Shown here in pieces: positions 11,401 through 25,000 of a stretch of DNA of 64,000 nucleotides (position 1 is the stretch's first letter; each line of letters starts with the position of its first letter). The DNA lies in contig CM072161.1 of NCBI GenBank assembly GCA_036850595.1, positions 8,763,905-8,827,904 of the forward strand, read 5' to 3'. The DNA is from Rhyacichthys aspro (Eukaryota; Chordata; Actinopteri; Gobiiformes; Rhyacichthyidae). A program made the translations under genes and the position numbers. The notes below the pieces were generated by a model. It did not search any database. It was not told the origin of the DNA and saw only the letters and a program-made list of their open reading frames with translations.

Positions 11401-14400
11401 ATTTAAGACAATTATCATTGCTATCAGTGTATTCAATGTAACGAGATCTTTTGTCTCAGACACAATCCTCTCACCCCAAACACTGTGTGTATTACAAACA
11501 ACACTTAAAAGGCCAAGGTGATCAGAAGGGGAGAACAGACGCCCTGTTGAGCCTGGCATTAAACTTAACAACTCTGTATTATAAAGCAGTCAGCAGTGAC
11601 CTACGCTCCATTCCTCACTCGCACTGCCTTGCCCTGTTTGCCACTGATCCTATCACACTGAGTAGGGTGAGTAACCAAATGTAGCCAGGCAGAGCAAAGC
11701 ATCTATGAAAAGATCAAAACTGAGTTCAATTGTATTTAAAACAGAAGTAGCTTTATAATTGTACTACAATACATCTGTTTATATTAAGTGTTTCATTTTT
11801 TTGTATTAATCTATACTTCAGATTTCCCACATTTAAAGCATGCACTTATCTTAAGACAAGACCACCTCCCATTCAGTGAAAAAATTACACAGCTTAGTCA
11901 GAATAAACATCTCTTGAAATTGAAAAAACACACCACACACATTTCTTTTTAAGTAACAATACTTCCCCAGAAAAGTGAGTTGAGTGCATATTCTTGTGAA
12001 CTCCAGTAAAGTCCAGGCAAGCAGAACACAGTAATAATGCAACTCAGTGTAATGCATCTAAATTTAAAGGTTAAGTTTAGTTGATATTAAAGCGATTTGT
12101 TGTCTCACTTACACATCTGTGTTACTTGTATCTATTAATCTCTTACAACTAGAAATCTAATAATAAAATAAAACTTTGCTAATGAGCTTTCATGTTAAAA
12201 TCTCCCTGGGTTTTGTGAAGCTTGAGGTAAAAATAAAACTCTGTGTAAAGGCTGAATGGTATTTAGGATGTTCTTGAATGCTGTAGAGATCATATGCCTA
12301 GTCCTGACCTGTAGCCTCCCTCTGAGCAGGGCTGCCTGCTGTGATGTTGCCTTACCACAGCCCTGTGCAGCACAAACAGCCATCTGCGTATCTTTTGTGC
12401 TAGTGATGAACTCAGGTCCCAGAGATGGACTTGCATGGGAATGGGTGCATTCTCATGTAGACATGCTTGTTGCCCCACGGGCCCAGCTTCTGACTCTTCC
12501 TCTCTGCATCTCAATGGCATTCTCCCTGAGATCCTGACAGTGATAATCCCTCCTTTGGCAACTGAGACTGATGGATTTGTCAAGCACAATACATGACCTG
12601 ACTCAATCAAGATGATGAATTATTAAGGCAGTGTGAAAACTGAAAATTAAATACAATCAGATGAGCCTACGTAGTTCTTGTGGACTGTTTCTTTGCTACT
12701 ATTAGACCATGGCTCAGGTTTTGCCACCCCTGACTTTTAGAAACTAAAGTCAGTTTCAGTGCAGTCACTACAGACGAGGTGTAAACATACAAGACTCCTG
12801 CAGACAGTGAATCACAACCCCCTCAAGCCCTGATCAAAATGTCCTCTTCACGGCTGTTCTTACAACGAGGAACCTTTTACTGTTCATGGCATGGTATATG
12901 GCTGATGAGAAATTTGCACAAACAGACTGTCTTGGCAATTTAGCTCAAACAAAGCAGATCAAAAGAGGAGAATGGGGCCCCATTTCTGGGCCCCACACAG
13001 TTTGCCAAACACAGAAAAGGTCTCCTTTCCATTATCTACTATGTCTCCAATTCACGGCCTGAAAATGTCTGAGCAAAAAAAGGAAAAAAAAACAAAACAA
13101 ACAAACTGCAGCATACCTTAATGTTTAAATACTTTAGAGATTTTTAGATAGACGAAAATGATTATACATTTTAAAAACTTCAAATGCATGTATTTTTAAA
13201 TGTTGTTACCTCCGAGACACAACACAAAAAGAAGTTAAGGGTTTTAATGACTACAGGGGCAAAAATGCAACAAGAACACTACATAAATGACAACTTGACA
13301 GGTAACTGCTTCAGATCTCGATCAAAGCCTTCCTTGGTGTAAGTCTGCAGACTTTTTTGCTGACTTTAACAATGACTATACACGCACCACTGGCCTTGAA
13401 GAGGACACATCTGTACATTAGTCACAGGAACCAAGACCCAAGAAATTCAGCAAGTCTGATCAGCCACAGCCCCGCTGGATCTGCGTATCAGTGCTAGTTA
13501 TCAGCACAAAAGGCAATGCAGGAGTGTTTTATTGTGACTTTGTGGAAGTTCAAAACAAAATTATCTCTATTATTATCTCGTTACCGCAGACAGAAACCAA
13601 AAAAAAAAAGAAAACTCCAAAGATGTGGAAACACACAAGTAAAGCTCATCTGCCTGAAATACAAGAAACTATTTCTATCACACAAACAGAATATAATAGT
13701 AGAATACATTCATGATATTAAATCTGAAAAACAGATTCGACAGAAGATTAAATATCTGTCATCGAGCATAACCTGTTTTTCCACCAACCCTTGAGCCCTG
13801 TTAAGGACGTTGTATCAACATTAAGAAAATGTAAAATGGAAATATTACGTCACTGACCGACTTATGCTACAGCAAATCCCAACAAAAACAGTTGTTCTCC
13901 ACTTAAAAAAATTCATCTATTGAAAAGAATCAGGTCAAATGCTATATCAAAAAACTCCAACCAAGCTGTGGCCTGTTGGTTATAATTGTATCTACAAAAA
14001 TAAAATTAAAAGTAGATATGCAGCATGAGTCACATGTTATGACGGTGTAATGATGCACATGTGGATTGCCACATTAACATTTTTAAGTGTGTCACAAAAC
14101 TCATATTTTCTTCATGAGCCGTTTGAAAGACACCCGCTATTAAAAATTAAATAGTAAATGTAAAAATAGTATCAGTTGCATACTATACAAAAAGCATACA
14201 ACTTTTCTTCAGAATATTCAGTTTTTCAACAATTACTAGAAAAGGAATCTCTTGTGATCCAACTTAACAATCTGTTAACTGTGCCAGTTAACTCACCTGA
14301 CAAACAAAGAACAGGAAGTGATTTGTGCAATGTTGTATTATGTCATGTGAGAGTATAGTCACTGCGGCCAAAGTCCAATTGCTACTATCAGTAGTAAAAA

Positions 14401-15826
14401 AATAGTGCCTATGTCACTGTCACAAAACCCAGGGCCAGGCAAACATTACCACCTAATATCAAACATCAGTATTTGAAAGGTTTCTTAAGGGAAAATAATT
14501 TCAACAAACAATGGATTAGAACATTTCAAAATAATCACAATAAAAAAATGTAAATTAAAAACTGAGTGTCAGACATATATGAATCATAGCCTGTATGTGT
14601 GTATTTATTTGAAATGCCATCTCTGATTGAGAATGAAACCAAGAGAGGTTGAATGGGTGGTGAAGGTAAAGGGGCCTCAGTTTAGAAGGAAGCTGACGGT
14701 TGAAAAGTTGTAAAGCGGGAAACTTCCTTTTGAGTAAAATCAAGCTGTGAGTCACACTGAAACCTATCAATAACCGGTGATCTGACACTTCTGGTCTGCA
14801 GCTCAATGAACTGTGACAGCAAGAAGACATAGGCCTTTCACAAGCCTGGCCCAGACCAACACACACACAAGGACCAGCTGCCTGAAACTTCTAAATATTT
14901 TAGGTTCAATGAAATAAACACTAATTTGAAAAACTAATTTACACAAAAACAAATATAAAACGATGGGGGGAAAAAAAATCTGATGCAATTTCTTTGTGTG
15001 ATATCAATGACAATGTGTGTGTGTGTGTGTAAGTGTGCGTTTCTTTTCAAGTGGTGTGTAATATTCGACACTCCCACCAGCAGGTGTGTCTGCGGCAGTT
15101 TCCATCTGCAGCGCCTGGCATTTTTACAAAAACACCCAACATGGCAGCCAACAGCGGCCACGTCAGGGTTCAAGCCTCTCTACCCTTTTTTTTTTAAAAA
15201 GACGTGATGTTTAGCAAGTCATAATAACTCCTGTACATCTACAAAATATGATGCTTGTGCCATTTAAGCACACACTTGTTCAGTACATGACTTCCACTGT
15301 TGTCCACGTACTAGATGTAACAATTCAAGTACAGACAAACACATGCCCTAATGTTTGAATACAACCTTATTATGCTGGTCCATCTTTAAATAAGTAAAGA
15401 CACACTCCTCTTTTGGCTCATGCTCTGTATGAGATGACTGGTTAAAGGAAAGACCCCAGTGCATTGTAGGAGATAACACAGAGAGGAGGTTTCTGAGAAA
15501 GACAAGAGCTCATCTTAACCTGTAAAACAGCCAGAACATGTTCATGCCCATAGTCACACTGTGGAAAAATCCATGCCATTCATCACCTAGGTAGGCTATC
15601 ACCTTTAACAAAGATTTGAAGGGAGATAAAACAAAAAAAATCCAAAATCAGCACCTAGATTGTACTCTGAATCAGCATCACATTCATCTGATATAAAGAT
15701 ACTGTACCACTGAAGGGCCTCTAATAAATGTTGGGCATTAACTCTTTACTCTGTGGTGGATGTCCACACAACATGGTACTTTTGGCACTTGAACCCAAGC
15801 ACGTAGACCCGCTGAGGGTTACTCAC
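5490..15826. other. Large vmp1 intron, no gene recognised
   Basis: About 10.3 kb of AT-rich intron between two vmp1 exon relics. I found no coding exon on either strand. Open frames at 9.65-9.94 kb and 12.2-12.6 kb lie in patches of higher GC content but overlap in several frames and have no splice context. There is a short CA run near 9950-9966. Scattered TGAGTCA/TGACTCA motifs (for example 9109-9115) occur but are too common to interpret. Confidence 0.55.
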
Positions 15827-15888
15827 CCGTTGAGGGACACCAAGTACTCCACTGTGTGCCCGCTGAAGGTGACGTTGACAAAAAGTTT
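15827..15888 (-). pseudogene. vmp1: vmp1 relic exon, KLF-ITF region (open)
   Basis: This exon is 62 nt with acceptor TTTGTTGCACAG before 15888 and donor AACGG|GTGAGT at 15827. It encodes KLFVNVTFSGHTVEYLVSLN followed by G. It aligns with the vertebrate K(I/L)FVIITFSKHIVEQMV segment. It is open and in phase with the next exon at 5489. Substitutions (I to N, K to G, Q to Y) fall in positions that are conserved in the family, which fits relaxed constraint. Confidence 0.88.
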
Positions 15889-17577
15889 CTGTGCAACAAA
15901 GACCCACACAGGGAAGAAAGAATCAGTCACTGAAGCATGAGGTCAATGCAGTGAAAGCATCACAGTTTGATCAGTAATTCCCTACCTCCCACTAACACAC
16001 ACCCTTCACATGCCCAAAGCCATAACCTCAGATGTTGGTGCTGGCAGGCAGTTAGTCTAAAGGCGGTCATGAAGATAAAGCTTTGTCATATAAGAAAAGA
16101 ATTAAGTTCAATTAAAGTGTGAGCATAATGACACACCACCAACAAAGTACGGCTATGTCAGCAGATCACACTGGTTTTGTCAGAACAGGCTGCTTGAGTG
16201 TAAAGGTTAAACAGGAGGAAAAGAGAAGGAATCAAAGGAGATGTGTCATTGCTTTAGAGGGGGTCTGGCTGCTGGGTCTTGTCCGGTCTGATTCCTGCTT
16301 AGTCACTGGGCCAGAGGAGACACAAAGGCAATGAGCAGCCAACACCACTCAAGTCCAGACCAATGTCCTCCTGCAAAACAAGGTAGGAACATGCCACCAC
16401 TAACCCATTTCTCTGCAGCATTGTTGACTATGGTTACTATTGTGATATGTATCAAAGCAAGTGTACACATGAAAAATCAAATAACTTGAAACAAGATTAG
16501 TATGTTAAATCCTAAAACTACAGCCTGACACACACACAAATGACATTAACCCTTATTTACATGCATTTAAATTATCACAAGAAACGAATACTACTACACT
16601 AATACATGAAGATTAAGGTCTCTCATTTGTATCAATTACTTCTAAGAAAAACTAATTAAATCAGCAGAAAAATGTATTTATGGTTCACAGGACTGAGACA
16701 AAGGGGGGCTGTCCACAACAAATGCTTCTCCACATTAGAAATCCTAAGACAAAGTTACCCGGACTACTAGTGTAATTTCATGTGACAGGGCAAAGAACAA
16801 TAACAAAGGGTTGTTCTTTGAAAGTTTATGTAACATGTCATGCAGGTCACAGTGTTGTGCTGCCACTCACTTGTCCTTCAAATTAAATACTAATGTTAAA
16901 GACTGGGGCAAAAATCAAGTATTATGTAGACCCAAGAAATTAGTATCAATTAAAACTGCTATTAACTTACACGTCTTCACAGTAATAAAAATAAAATCTC
17001 TGTATGCACATCCTGATTCTCAGCGAGAAGGCTGACAATGATGTGGCTGCTCGGGAACTGGTAGTGACACAGTCTTGACTCAACAGTTTGGACTAACTGA
17101 TAGTGATGATAACAACTAAAGACATTTTCAACAATGAGAAATAAGAAGTAAGAATTCTTTTATAGACTGACTTCTCAAAATCTGCTCTTAAGAGGAACTG
17201 CGGTGAAAATGTTTTGAATTTCTAGTAATGGAACATGTCAAAGGGTTTAAAAATAACACTTCTGCTAGATCTTACATTTCACTGTAACTTGTTTAGGGAA
17301 CATTTTCAACATATCAAGGTCTGCTTCCACTGTCACACCTCACACCTCTTTGTCCTCAGTAAAATTCACACGTCCCAAGAGGCCAAAACATGTATTTCCA
17401 TGACATCACCTACCATCCTCGAGTGACCTGCCACGTCACTGCCATTCAACAGTGTACAATCAGACCTGAGCTCTGAATAAAAAGGTTTTCCTCAGAGACT
17501 GGTGAGAACACACCTGAAGCACAGGTAAAAACCTAGATCAAAAACACAACAGCTGTGCAGTGTTTTTCAACCTCACG

Positions 17578-17587
17578 CACACACCCA

Positions 17588-17625
<38 letters not shown>

Positions 17626-17633
17626 CACACACT
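17578..17633. repeat. CA microsatellite
   Basis: (CA)n tract with a few interruptions (CCCA, CTCT) near its ends, inside a vmp1 intron. No gene is visible around it. Confidence 0.9.
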
Positions 17634-18665
17634 TCAAAATCCCCTTTTATTCCCTGTTGGGAGAGTCACCTGCTCTCCAATGCACTATTTAAAATGTCTT
17701 CACTTTCTCCACATTCAAACCACATCTGAGCTTAAACCAATCAAACCCTAGAAGTTAAATAAACGCAAACTGGGCTTGCTGACATGCTGAAGCTCCGGGT
17801 GAAATGTTTCCTTTCGTAACACAGCGAGGGACACACCTCATTGGGGGCCCATGGGACCCCTGGGTGTAATCTGGTCCTGTGCGTGTGTGGTTGTGCCCCT
17901 TCTTCTTCCCCCGTGTCTTCTTTTCTCTTTCTTCCTCACCTCCCACAGACAATGTTTATCTGCTTTAGCTCACTTTTACTAAATTCACCCCCTACCCCTG
18001 CCTCTTTTCTCAGATTGTAAAAAGACAGTTTTTTATGATTCAGAGAGAGGTCAAGCGGAAAAATGCTTTGTTTTAACTCCTTTTGTTGGTGATTTAATTC
18101 CCGTGTCCGTCCCTAACAGTAGGAACACAAAACCAGCAAATTCCTGGATGCAAACTGATTTTTTTCCTGGATTGGTATTGTCAAGGCTCAGAACGGTACT
18201 TTAGTACCACGGCTGGATTTGTTTGATTTTTCTGACCAGTTTTGATTTCTATAAAATGTAACTGTACTTTACTTTAGCAGCATACTGTGAGGTGCACTGT
18301 AGCCTCTGCAGCTGCAGTCACAAAATGGTTGACTCCCCCTTCTTTGGCAGCACAAAATGGCCTCCCTAATCCCATCAGGGAACAGTAAAGTGCAGGGATG
18401 TTGTACATGTATATGATTCACCTGAACCTAGTCTAAAGGACATTAAAGTTGAATGTAAATGTGGGACAAAAGTACAATTACTTATTACATTATGAAATCA
18501 AACTAATCAAATCATTTAAACACACATACTAATGCTGCAGGCAGGGAAGTATACATCTTAACTTTACCATTTTAAATAACAAAAGTTTAGATGAGATGAC
18601 ATGATGATTTAAGTTTGAAGCTTTTATATGTTCATGAATATTAAATATTTTACACTTCAGCTCAC

Positions 18666-18768
18666 CTGAATGTGCATTTTGATGACAGCTTTTCAAATTA
18701 AAAAGTCCAGAGGGGGGTAGAAAATGTCCATACATTATTCCTGCCAGGTGAGATAAAGGATTTGGAAT
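18666..18768 (-). pseudogene. vmp1: vmp1 relic exon, core domain, frameshifted
   Basis: On the minus strand ATTCCAAATCC opens IPNPLSHLAGIMYGHFL, clearly the IPNPLFDLAGITCGHFL signature of the VTT domain. The end of the exon, KAVIKMHIQ with donor CAG|GTGAGC, is in a different frame. The segment is 103 nt where about 117 is expected, a net loss of 14 nt around the WTFFGATLIG codons, so the frame is broken. The preceding seven residues (GILACAS in vertebrates) are absent and replaced by a T-rich tract ending in TTTAG. F to S and D to H changes also alter core motif positions. Confidence 0.88.
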
Positions 18769-18971
18769 CTAAAGTAAAAAAAAAATATATAGAAATATCA
18801 GGTATCACACTGTAATGTAATAAATATACAAATTCTAATAATATATATATATTATTCTATAGAAATGTGTCACACAGTATTAAGTGACCACACATTAGTA
18901 TTTCAATCTAAGAAAACTTTGTCAAAATGATATCTAACCAGATTATTTTTGTGCCGTATTACTGTACTTAC

Positions 18972-19030
18972 AGAAGCCTCCCTTCTTTAGTTTCTTTCTT
19001 CACTACCACTTTTCCTTTGGCTGCTACATC
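18972..19030 (-). pseudogene. vmp1: vmp1 relic exon, amphipathic segment
   Basis: This exon is 59 nt with acceptor CTCATAG before 19030 and donor CTTCT|GTAAGT at 18972. It encodes DVAAKGKVVVKKETKEGRL. Length, phase and pattern align with the vertebrate DFASRAKLAVQKLVQKVGF exon, but identity is low. The assignment rests on exact exon size, strong splice sites and position between the two neighbouring vmp1 exons. Confidence 0.72.
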
Positions 19031-22000
19031 CTATGAGAGAGAAACGAGAAACGTGTGATTAGGATTTTTTTTTTTTTTTTAAATATTGTCTCCTTTATTC
19101 ATGTCAGTTTCATTCATTTAGACACTAGCAAATGTAAAAGTGAAAAGATCAGAGAGTCAGTGAAAGCATAAATACATTAACATATGTCGGACAGTTTAAA
19201 AGTGTCATTTATTTATTATGGGGTTTTTTTCAGCTGCAAATAAATACCAAATATAATCATTTTTAGACAAATAATAAGATGTCAGCTGTGATCAAAATAA
19301 TTCATTTGGAAGGTAAAAATAAAAAGGCTTGTGTGTGCTGAAAAAAACTATTTCCACTGCATAGCATTGATGTGAAGAGTTTGACTTGAGTGTGTGATAA
19401 AGAACAATAGAACCAGGTGGACAGTTGCTCAAATTATCATTCTCTGATTTTTTAAAACTCATTGATTTAATCTTTATAACAAATTTCAGGATTACATCTT
19501 AAGTTAGGCCTCATTTTGGTGTTTCTCTGAATGTGAACTTTTTGAGTTATTTACAGTACTAATTATTGTGTTTAATCTTTTCAATCAATGTCCAAAACTA
19601 AACTCACTCCAGCGTGAAACGAAAAATGTGTTTTTTTAGGAGTTGTTAATGCTCTGACAGATAGTAATGAAGTTTAAAACAGATGCTGCAACAGATTTTC
19701 CTGCAACTTTAGTGCCTGAACAAAAGTATTTTAAAGTTTTAACAAATGTTAAGATTTAAATCATAATCCAAATTATGAATGTCTAGACGTTTGCTATAGC
19801 AGTGCTGTGTGTTTTAATGTCCTATTTTATACATTTGTCACCAGGTTTTTTCTAAATTCCTTAACAGTTATTCCTAAGAGGTAAGAATGTAATCAAATTT
19901 ATTTCTGACTTAAAAACAAGAAAAAAAAAATTACTACCTCCTTAATCTGATTAAAACACACAAAATAAAAATTTCAGACATTTAGTTTTCAAGGTAATTG
20001 ACAATATTATTGAGAATTAGGCAAGATTCTAATGAGGAACATTTTCTGTTGAAATGTGTGTATGCATTTATCCTCTTGAAAAGTGTAATTATCTGTTAAT
20101 ACAAGCATTTTTGATCAAACATATGTTCTTAATATTCAATTTGTTCATAAATATAGAGACTTGCTGATGTTAAATTGTATTGTCTAATTTCTGATTGCCG
20201 TAGAAGCATGCAGACAGACAGATTAAATTGCATTGCTTCACCTGCTGCATCCAGTATATTTAAACAAGTAAAAATGTTATTTTAAGAAACTAGTTTATTA
20301 CTGGTATATTTCCCTTTCATTAAGTATCATAATATAATTCTGTTGTCAGTGAGAAGCAGAGAAGTAGACAAGAGATTTTGGAGGTTCCTGTGACTCACAG
20401 ATTCTTACATTTTAAGCTGGTATGACCCTATCCCTCTTGACAGCCCAACAAAAGCCCCTTTTCAAAGAAATGACACACATTTACCCAATGCACACTTTCT
20501 GGAAAGAGGAGCCTTAATCAGTTTGGAGTTTTATTAAAACTGATTCTGGAAACATAGTCGGGACACAAAGGATTTTTCACATTTTTGAAAGCAGATTAAA
20601 TAGGTAAATAATAAAATAATCTTCTCAACAAGGTTTAGCACAATTTAAAGTGTTGCTTCTCAGATTCTTAAGTAAAGCACCTGAACAATGTATATAACTG
20701 CAAAAGTAATTATTATTGAAGTAAAAAAACACACAATATCTAAGAGAATTAACAAGTGAACTGTTCAATACCAGCTAACAGTTTATATTTTAGGCCTAAA
20801 ATTGTGCTGTGATGTGCTGGAGGAAAAGGCAGCTAAACTGTATTTGATTATTTTGTATATGTCCATTTTTATTACTAGATATGCTGGACTTTTGTGTGAA
20901 TTAATAGTAGTATAAGGATAAATCCTTTTCAAAAAAAGTAACTGAAGTAATGTTGTATTTAAAAGATAAAACATATCTTTGGTCCAAATGAAAAACTACA
21001 TTCAAAAACTGTTTAAGGAGAATTCTAACTTACATTTTCATTAACAATGTTTTATAGATTTTATATACCAATAATAAATATTACATTCTTATTCCAAAAG
21101 TGACAAATTACATTTTGTTTCTAACCTTTGTCTGATGCTATAAACAATATTATATGTCAATCAATAAATATAAAATTTCAAATATGCTCTGTTTTAAAAG
21201 AATATGTTTAGATAAAGACCTCAAAACAATTAAACTGATTTATTATGACAGAACTGCATATTTATAATATGTTTTATTATATATATTATATATTTATGCA
21301 CACCAAAATGTTCATTTAAATTTTTCTTAGACGTCTCTTAGTTAATACCTGGTTATAGCACTTTTCTTGGAGAAAATGTTAAAATTTCACTTACTAAGTA
21401 GTGTTTATTCTGTGTGAGGATTTTTGTGACAATACAAAATAATGAAACTCAAAAGAAAGGCAGATCCTAGGACTTTAAGTTAGTTTTTCCAAAGTAAGAT
21501 TGTATTTGGGATCCAGAGTAGGGCCTTGTGTAAGTCAGAGAAATTGAGGTGCCGAAGGGAGTGGTAATACATGAGCTGACCTAATATGGTCAACAAACCA
21601 GTACAGTGCTCACAACATTCTTTACGGGTGCAGCCCAGCGGCCAGGAAATCTGAGAGACATGGGAGGTCACCTAATAAGGTCGTGGTGGGGGGAGCGAAG
21701 GGACAACGAATCTGATTGGTTAACAATTTGAATTTCTCCCTCTCTTGACAACCAATCATGTCACGTTTCTCATCGGAATTGCTTGTGAGTTTTAATTCTA
21801 GCCGGTCCTCCTCGGCGCGTGCACGGATGTGAGCGTGTGCGAGTGCTAGCTGCTCAGCTGGTGGGAGAAAGGAAGGGAAGGAATGTGTATGGTTGGTTTA
21901 CAGCTCAACCACTGCATACAGTCTGGGCCAGTAACACCTGACAGACTGAACCCCGCAAAACCGGTCAGTGTCTGGAGGCAGATGTGGTTCTCATTGATTT

Positions 22001-25000
22001 TCTGACATCATGACATTTACACTGCTTACATTAGAAGCAGTGGTTGATGGTTTGGCTAACGCAGTGCTGTAGAGCCTTAAAATATCACTGCAGCATGAAC
22101 AAAGGGTCCCCAAGGAGGTGAGGGGAGGTTGTAAACGCATGTGTGTGTATATGTGTGTGAACTTGTGACACAGTGATTTACTGCAGTTGAACTATGTAGT
22201 TGGGCTCTCCCATTCTTGAGTGTCTCTGGGTCGGGGAAGTGTCTCTCTTAGATGACTGGGGTTCAGACATCCAGACTCTGTTGTTGGCGGCTTATGGAAA
22301 ATCACCATCTTTGCCGGGCATCTCGCCAAGGCTGCCTGCTGCTCCCCTCCACCCCACAACACCCCCTTCACTACCGGCCTGCGGGGCTGGGCTTAGCAGC
22401 AATTACATTTGGGAAGATCTTGTCAAGGGTGCAGCGTCATTAAAGCTATGAAGGCTTTGGTATTGGGTTTGGCTGCTTGGCACAACTGGTTTACTCAGCA
22501 GTTTACACTCTTCACCCACAAGAAGCTGACCTCTGTGGGAACAGTACTTGGATCATACAGGTGGTTGAAATGTTAACATCATCGCCAGGATCATGTTTGT
22601 AACAAAAAAACAATACAAGTAGAAAACGACAGTGGTTTAATGGTAGAATTTGTTATTCATTGTGCTAATCACATTGCACTGTTCCAAGAACTCTCTGAAA
22701 TGTATAATCAATGTATTTGTTTGAATACTAGAGATGTATTTCATTACATCTTGGCAAACTGAGTATTAGTTGAAAGTAGTGCTATTTTAACATTTTTTAT
22801 TTTTTGGCACAAGGTTGTTGTTTCCAGATGATACCGTCAATACAAAACCCTAGCAAAACATGACAATAGAGAGTGTGTCTATAATTTAGCAAGATAATAG
22901 TAAGTAAATAATAAGAAAATCCATTTATTTTACATTTACAAACACTTTGTTTTCCAAATGCTTTGATAGTGTTGATGGGGTACAGAGTTCAAACAGACAA
23001 AAAGCAGGCAGCAACAAGGCACTCTGCTCCATGTGGAAAATTCAAGTGTCAGACAAGGAAAAATCTATGCATAGCCTATACACAAGTCAACACCCACGCA
23101 ATTTTTTTCTCTCTCCACCTCTCGCTCACTGTGTTCTCTTTTTTTCTCAATGAAACTCTTTCACACAGAAGACACACATCTCCGGAGAGGCTGCGCGCCC
23201 CTGACTCAAAGACGGTTAAAGTTCATCTCATTAACTCCTGACAAGCCCCCGCCCTCTCTCTCACTGGCACAGGAAGTGGAGCGATTAAGAAGCCCTGACG
23301 CAATCGGAGCTACGGTCCCCTTTCAAGAAAGAAGAAAAAAACACATTCATACACACACACATCCTATTCTATCCGGACACACGCACACACAAAACGCACC
23401 CCTGAGTCCACGTTGACAAATTCTTTAACAAGCTGTGGTTAAAGGGAAGCTGGTTTTACTCTGAGTCACCCCCCTCCTTTCAAACAGTTTACTGGAAATA
23501 AAGAGGGAGGAGGAAGGAGGGGGCATTTTCAGAGAAGTCACGTGACAAGGCCAGGCAAACCACAGCACAGAGAGCCTTTGAGTGCAGTAGGCCAGGGGGG
23601 AAGGCAGGCATACGCCCAGCGCAGATGGCCCTGATTTGAGTTACAGGAGATACGATCCTGGGAGTTGGCAATCATGAATTCACAGCCTGTTAACCCCTTC
23701 CGTGCCAGAGGAAAATACACAAGTCAGGAAGTTGATCTATCAAGTTACAAAAAAAACGCACTTGATCTCTGTAAGATCACCCAAGAAGGTCTAAGCTCGA
23801 GGAGTGGGCTCAAGGCGCTGGAAAAAGCTGATGTACGAGACACCAGAGTCTGGAACCATAAGAAAAGGCATGACTTCATAATTCTTAAATAGCTCTTATG
23901 AATGAATGAATAAAAAAAGTTGGTAATGCTCTGCTGCTGGGCATCACGTGCGCTTGTGGCAGGAAGTTGGCACATGTAGGCTACAGAGAAATACCACTGT
24001 GTTGAGGTCAAAAAGTTGGCAGCTAGAAAGCTCTCTAACTTCAGTTGATGGAACATGGTAAAATATAGCGCTGCTATCACAGGAAGCTGAGTAAAAGACA
24101 TAGGTAAAGTAGGGTCACATAATTACAATTTGACGTTAAAAAAACAATGTGTCTAAAAACATAATCCAGAAACATCTCTAATCCGGTTTCTACTCAGTCT
24201 ATTCAATTAATTACAGAATTCATTCAAAAACTAATAAAAATCCAGAAAGGATGATTGCATCCGAGTCCACAGGTTGCTGGAAAAGCAGAATGTTTCGGAA
24301 TCTCTTCAGGCAAAGCAGGGAACCCTGAGAACATCCAAATGATAAAGCCCTGGCCAGAGAAAAATGTTTCCGTGTGCGGCTGATGAAAACAACCTGCCTC
24401 CAGATGCTGTCCAATCAGACGAACACATATTTTACATGCACACCGAAGGAGAGAGAGTCTTGCACATCGCAGCGAGTTACGATGAATCCGATGTTTGACT
24501 GTGACAAACAATACAGCGTGGAAGAAAAAAGAAACAGCCCTGCACTGATACAGCAGCATGTACCGACACTTTTTGGCTCCTCTTGTACGATGCAAAAAAC
24601 CAATGCTCCTCTTACGCCACATTTGTTAGCTCAGAAAAGACCAAGAGAAGCTCATCCACATAGGAATAATAAAGCCACATTGTTAAGGCATTAAGGTAAA
24701 TTGTTCTCTTCCACCTAACAGCCGTTTGTCTCTCTCCATTGCTTTGCTGATTTCTTAAGAGTTTCAGAGGGAAGAGTCACTGTATCAGCAGCTCAGATGA
24801 TGTCAGTGGTCCACTCTTACTTGTGGTCTGAACACAATAGATGCTTCTGGTGCCAACCAAACCAGATGTCCGCAGCTTTAGTAATAGTTGATGGCTGACC
24901 ACATCTTTTCACAGTGTTGTTTGATTAGATACCTTGTTTTAATATTTAACTTGTAAAAGTGTATTGATTACAAGTTGTTTTAAACCTAATTTAGTATCAG

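Noticed and set aside
22200..22451. 83-codon plus-strand frame starting MGSPILECLW
   Set aside because: No recognisable family, no splice context, and overlapping frames in the same GC-richer patch.
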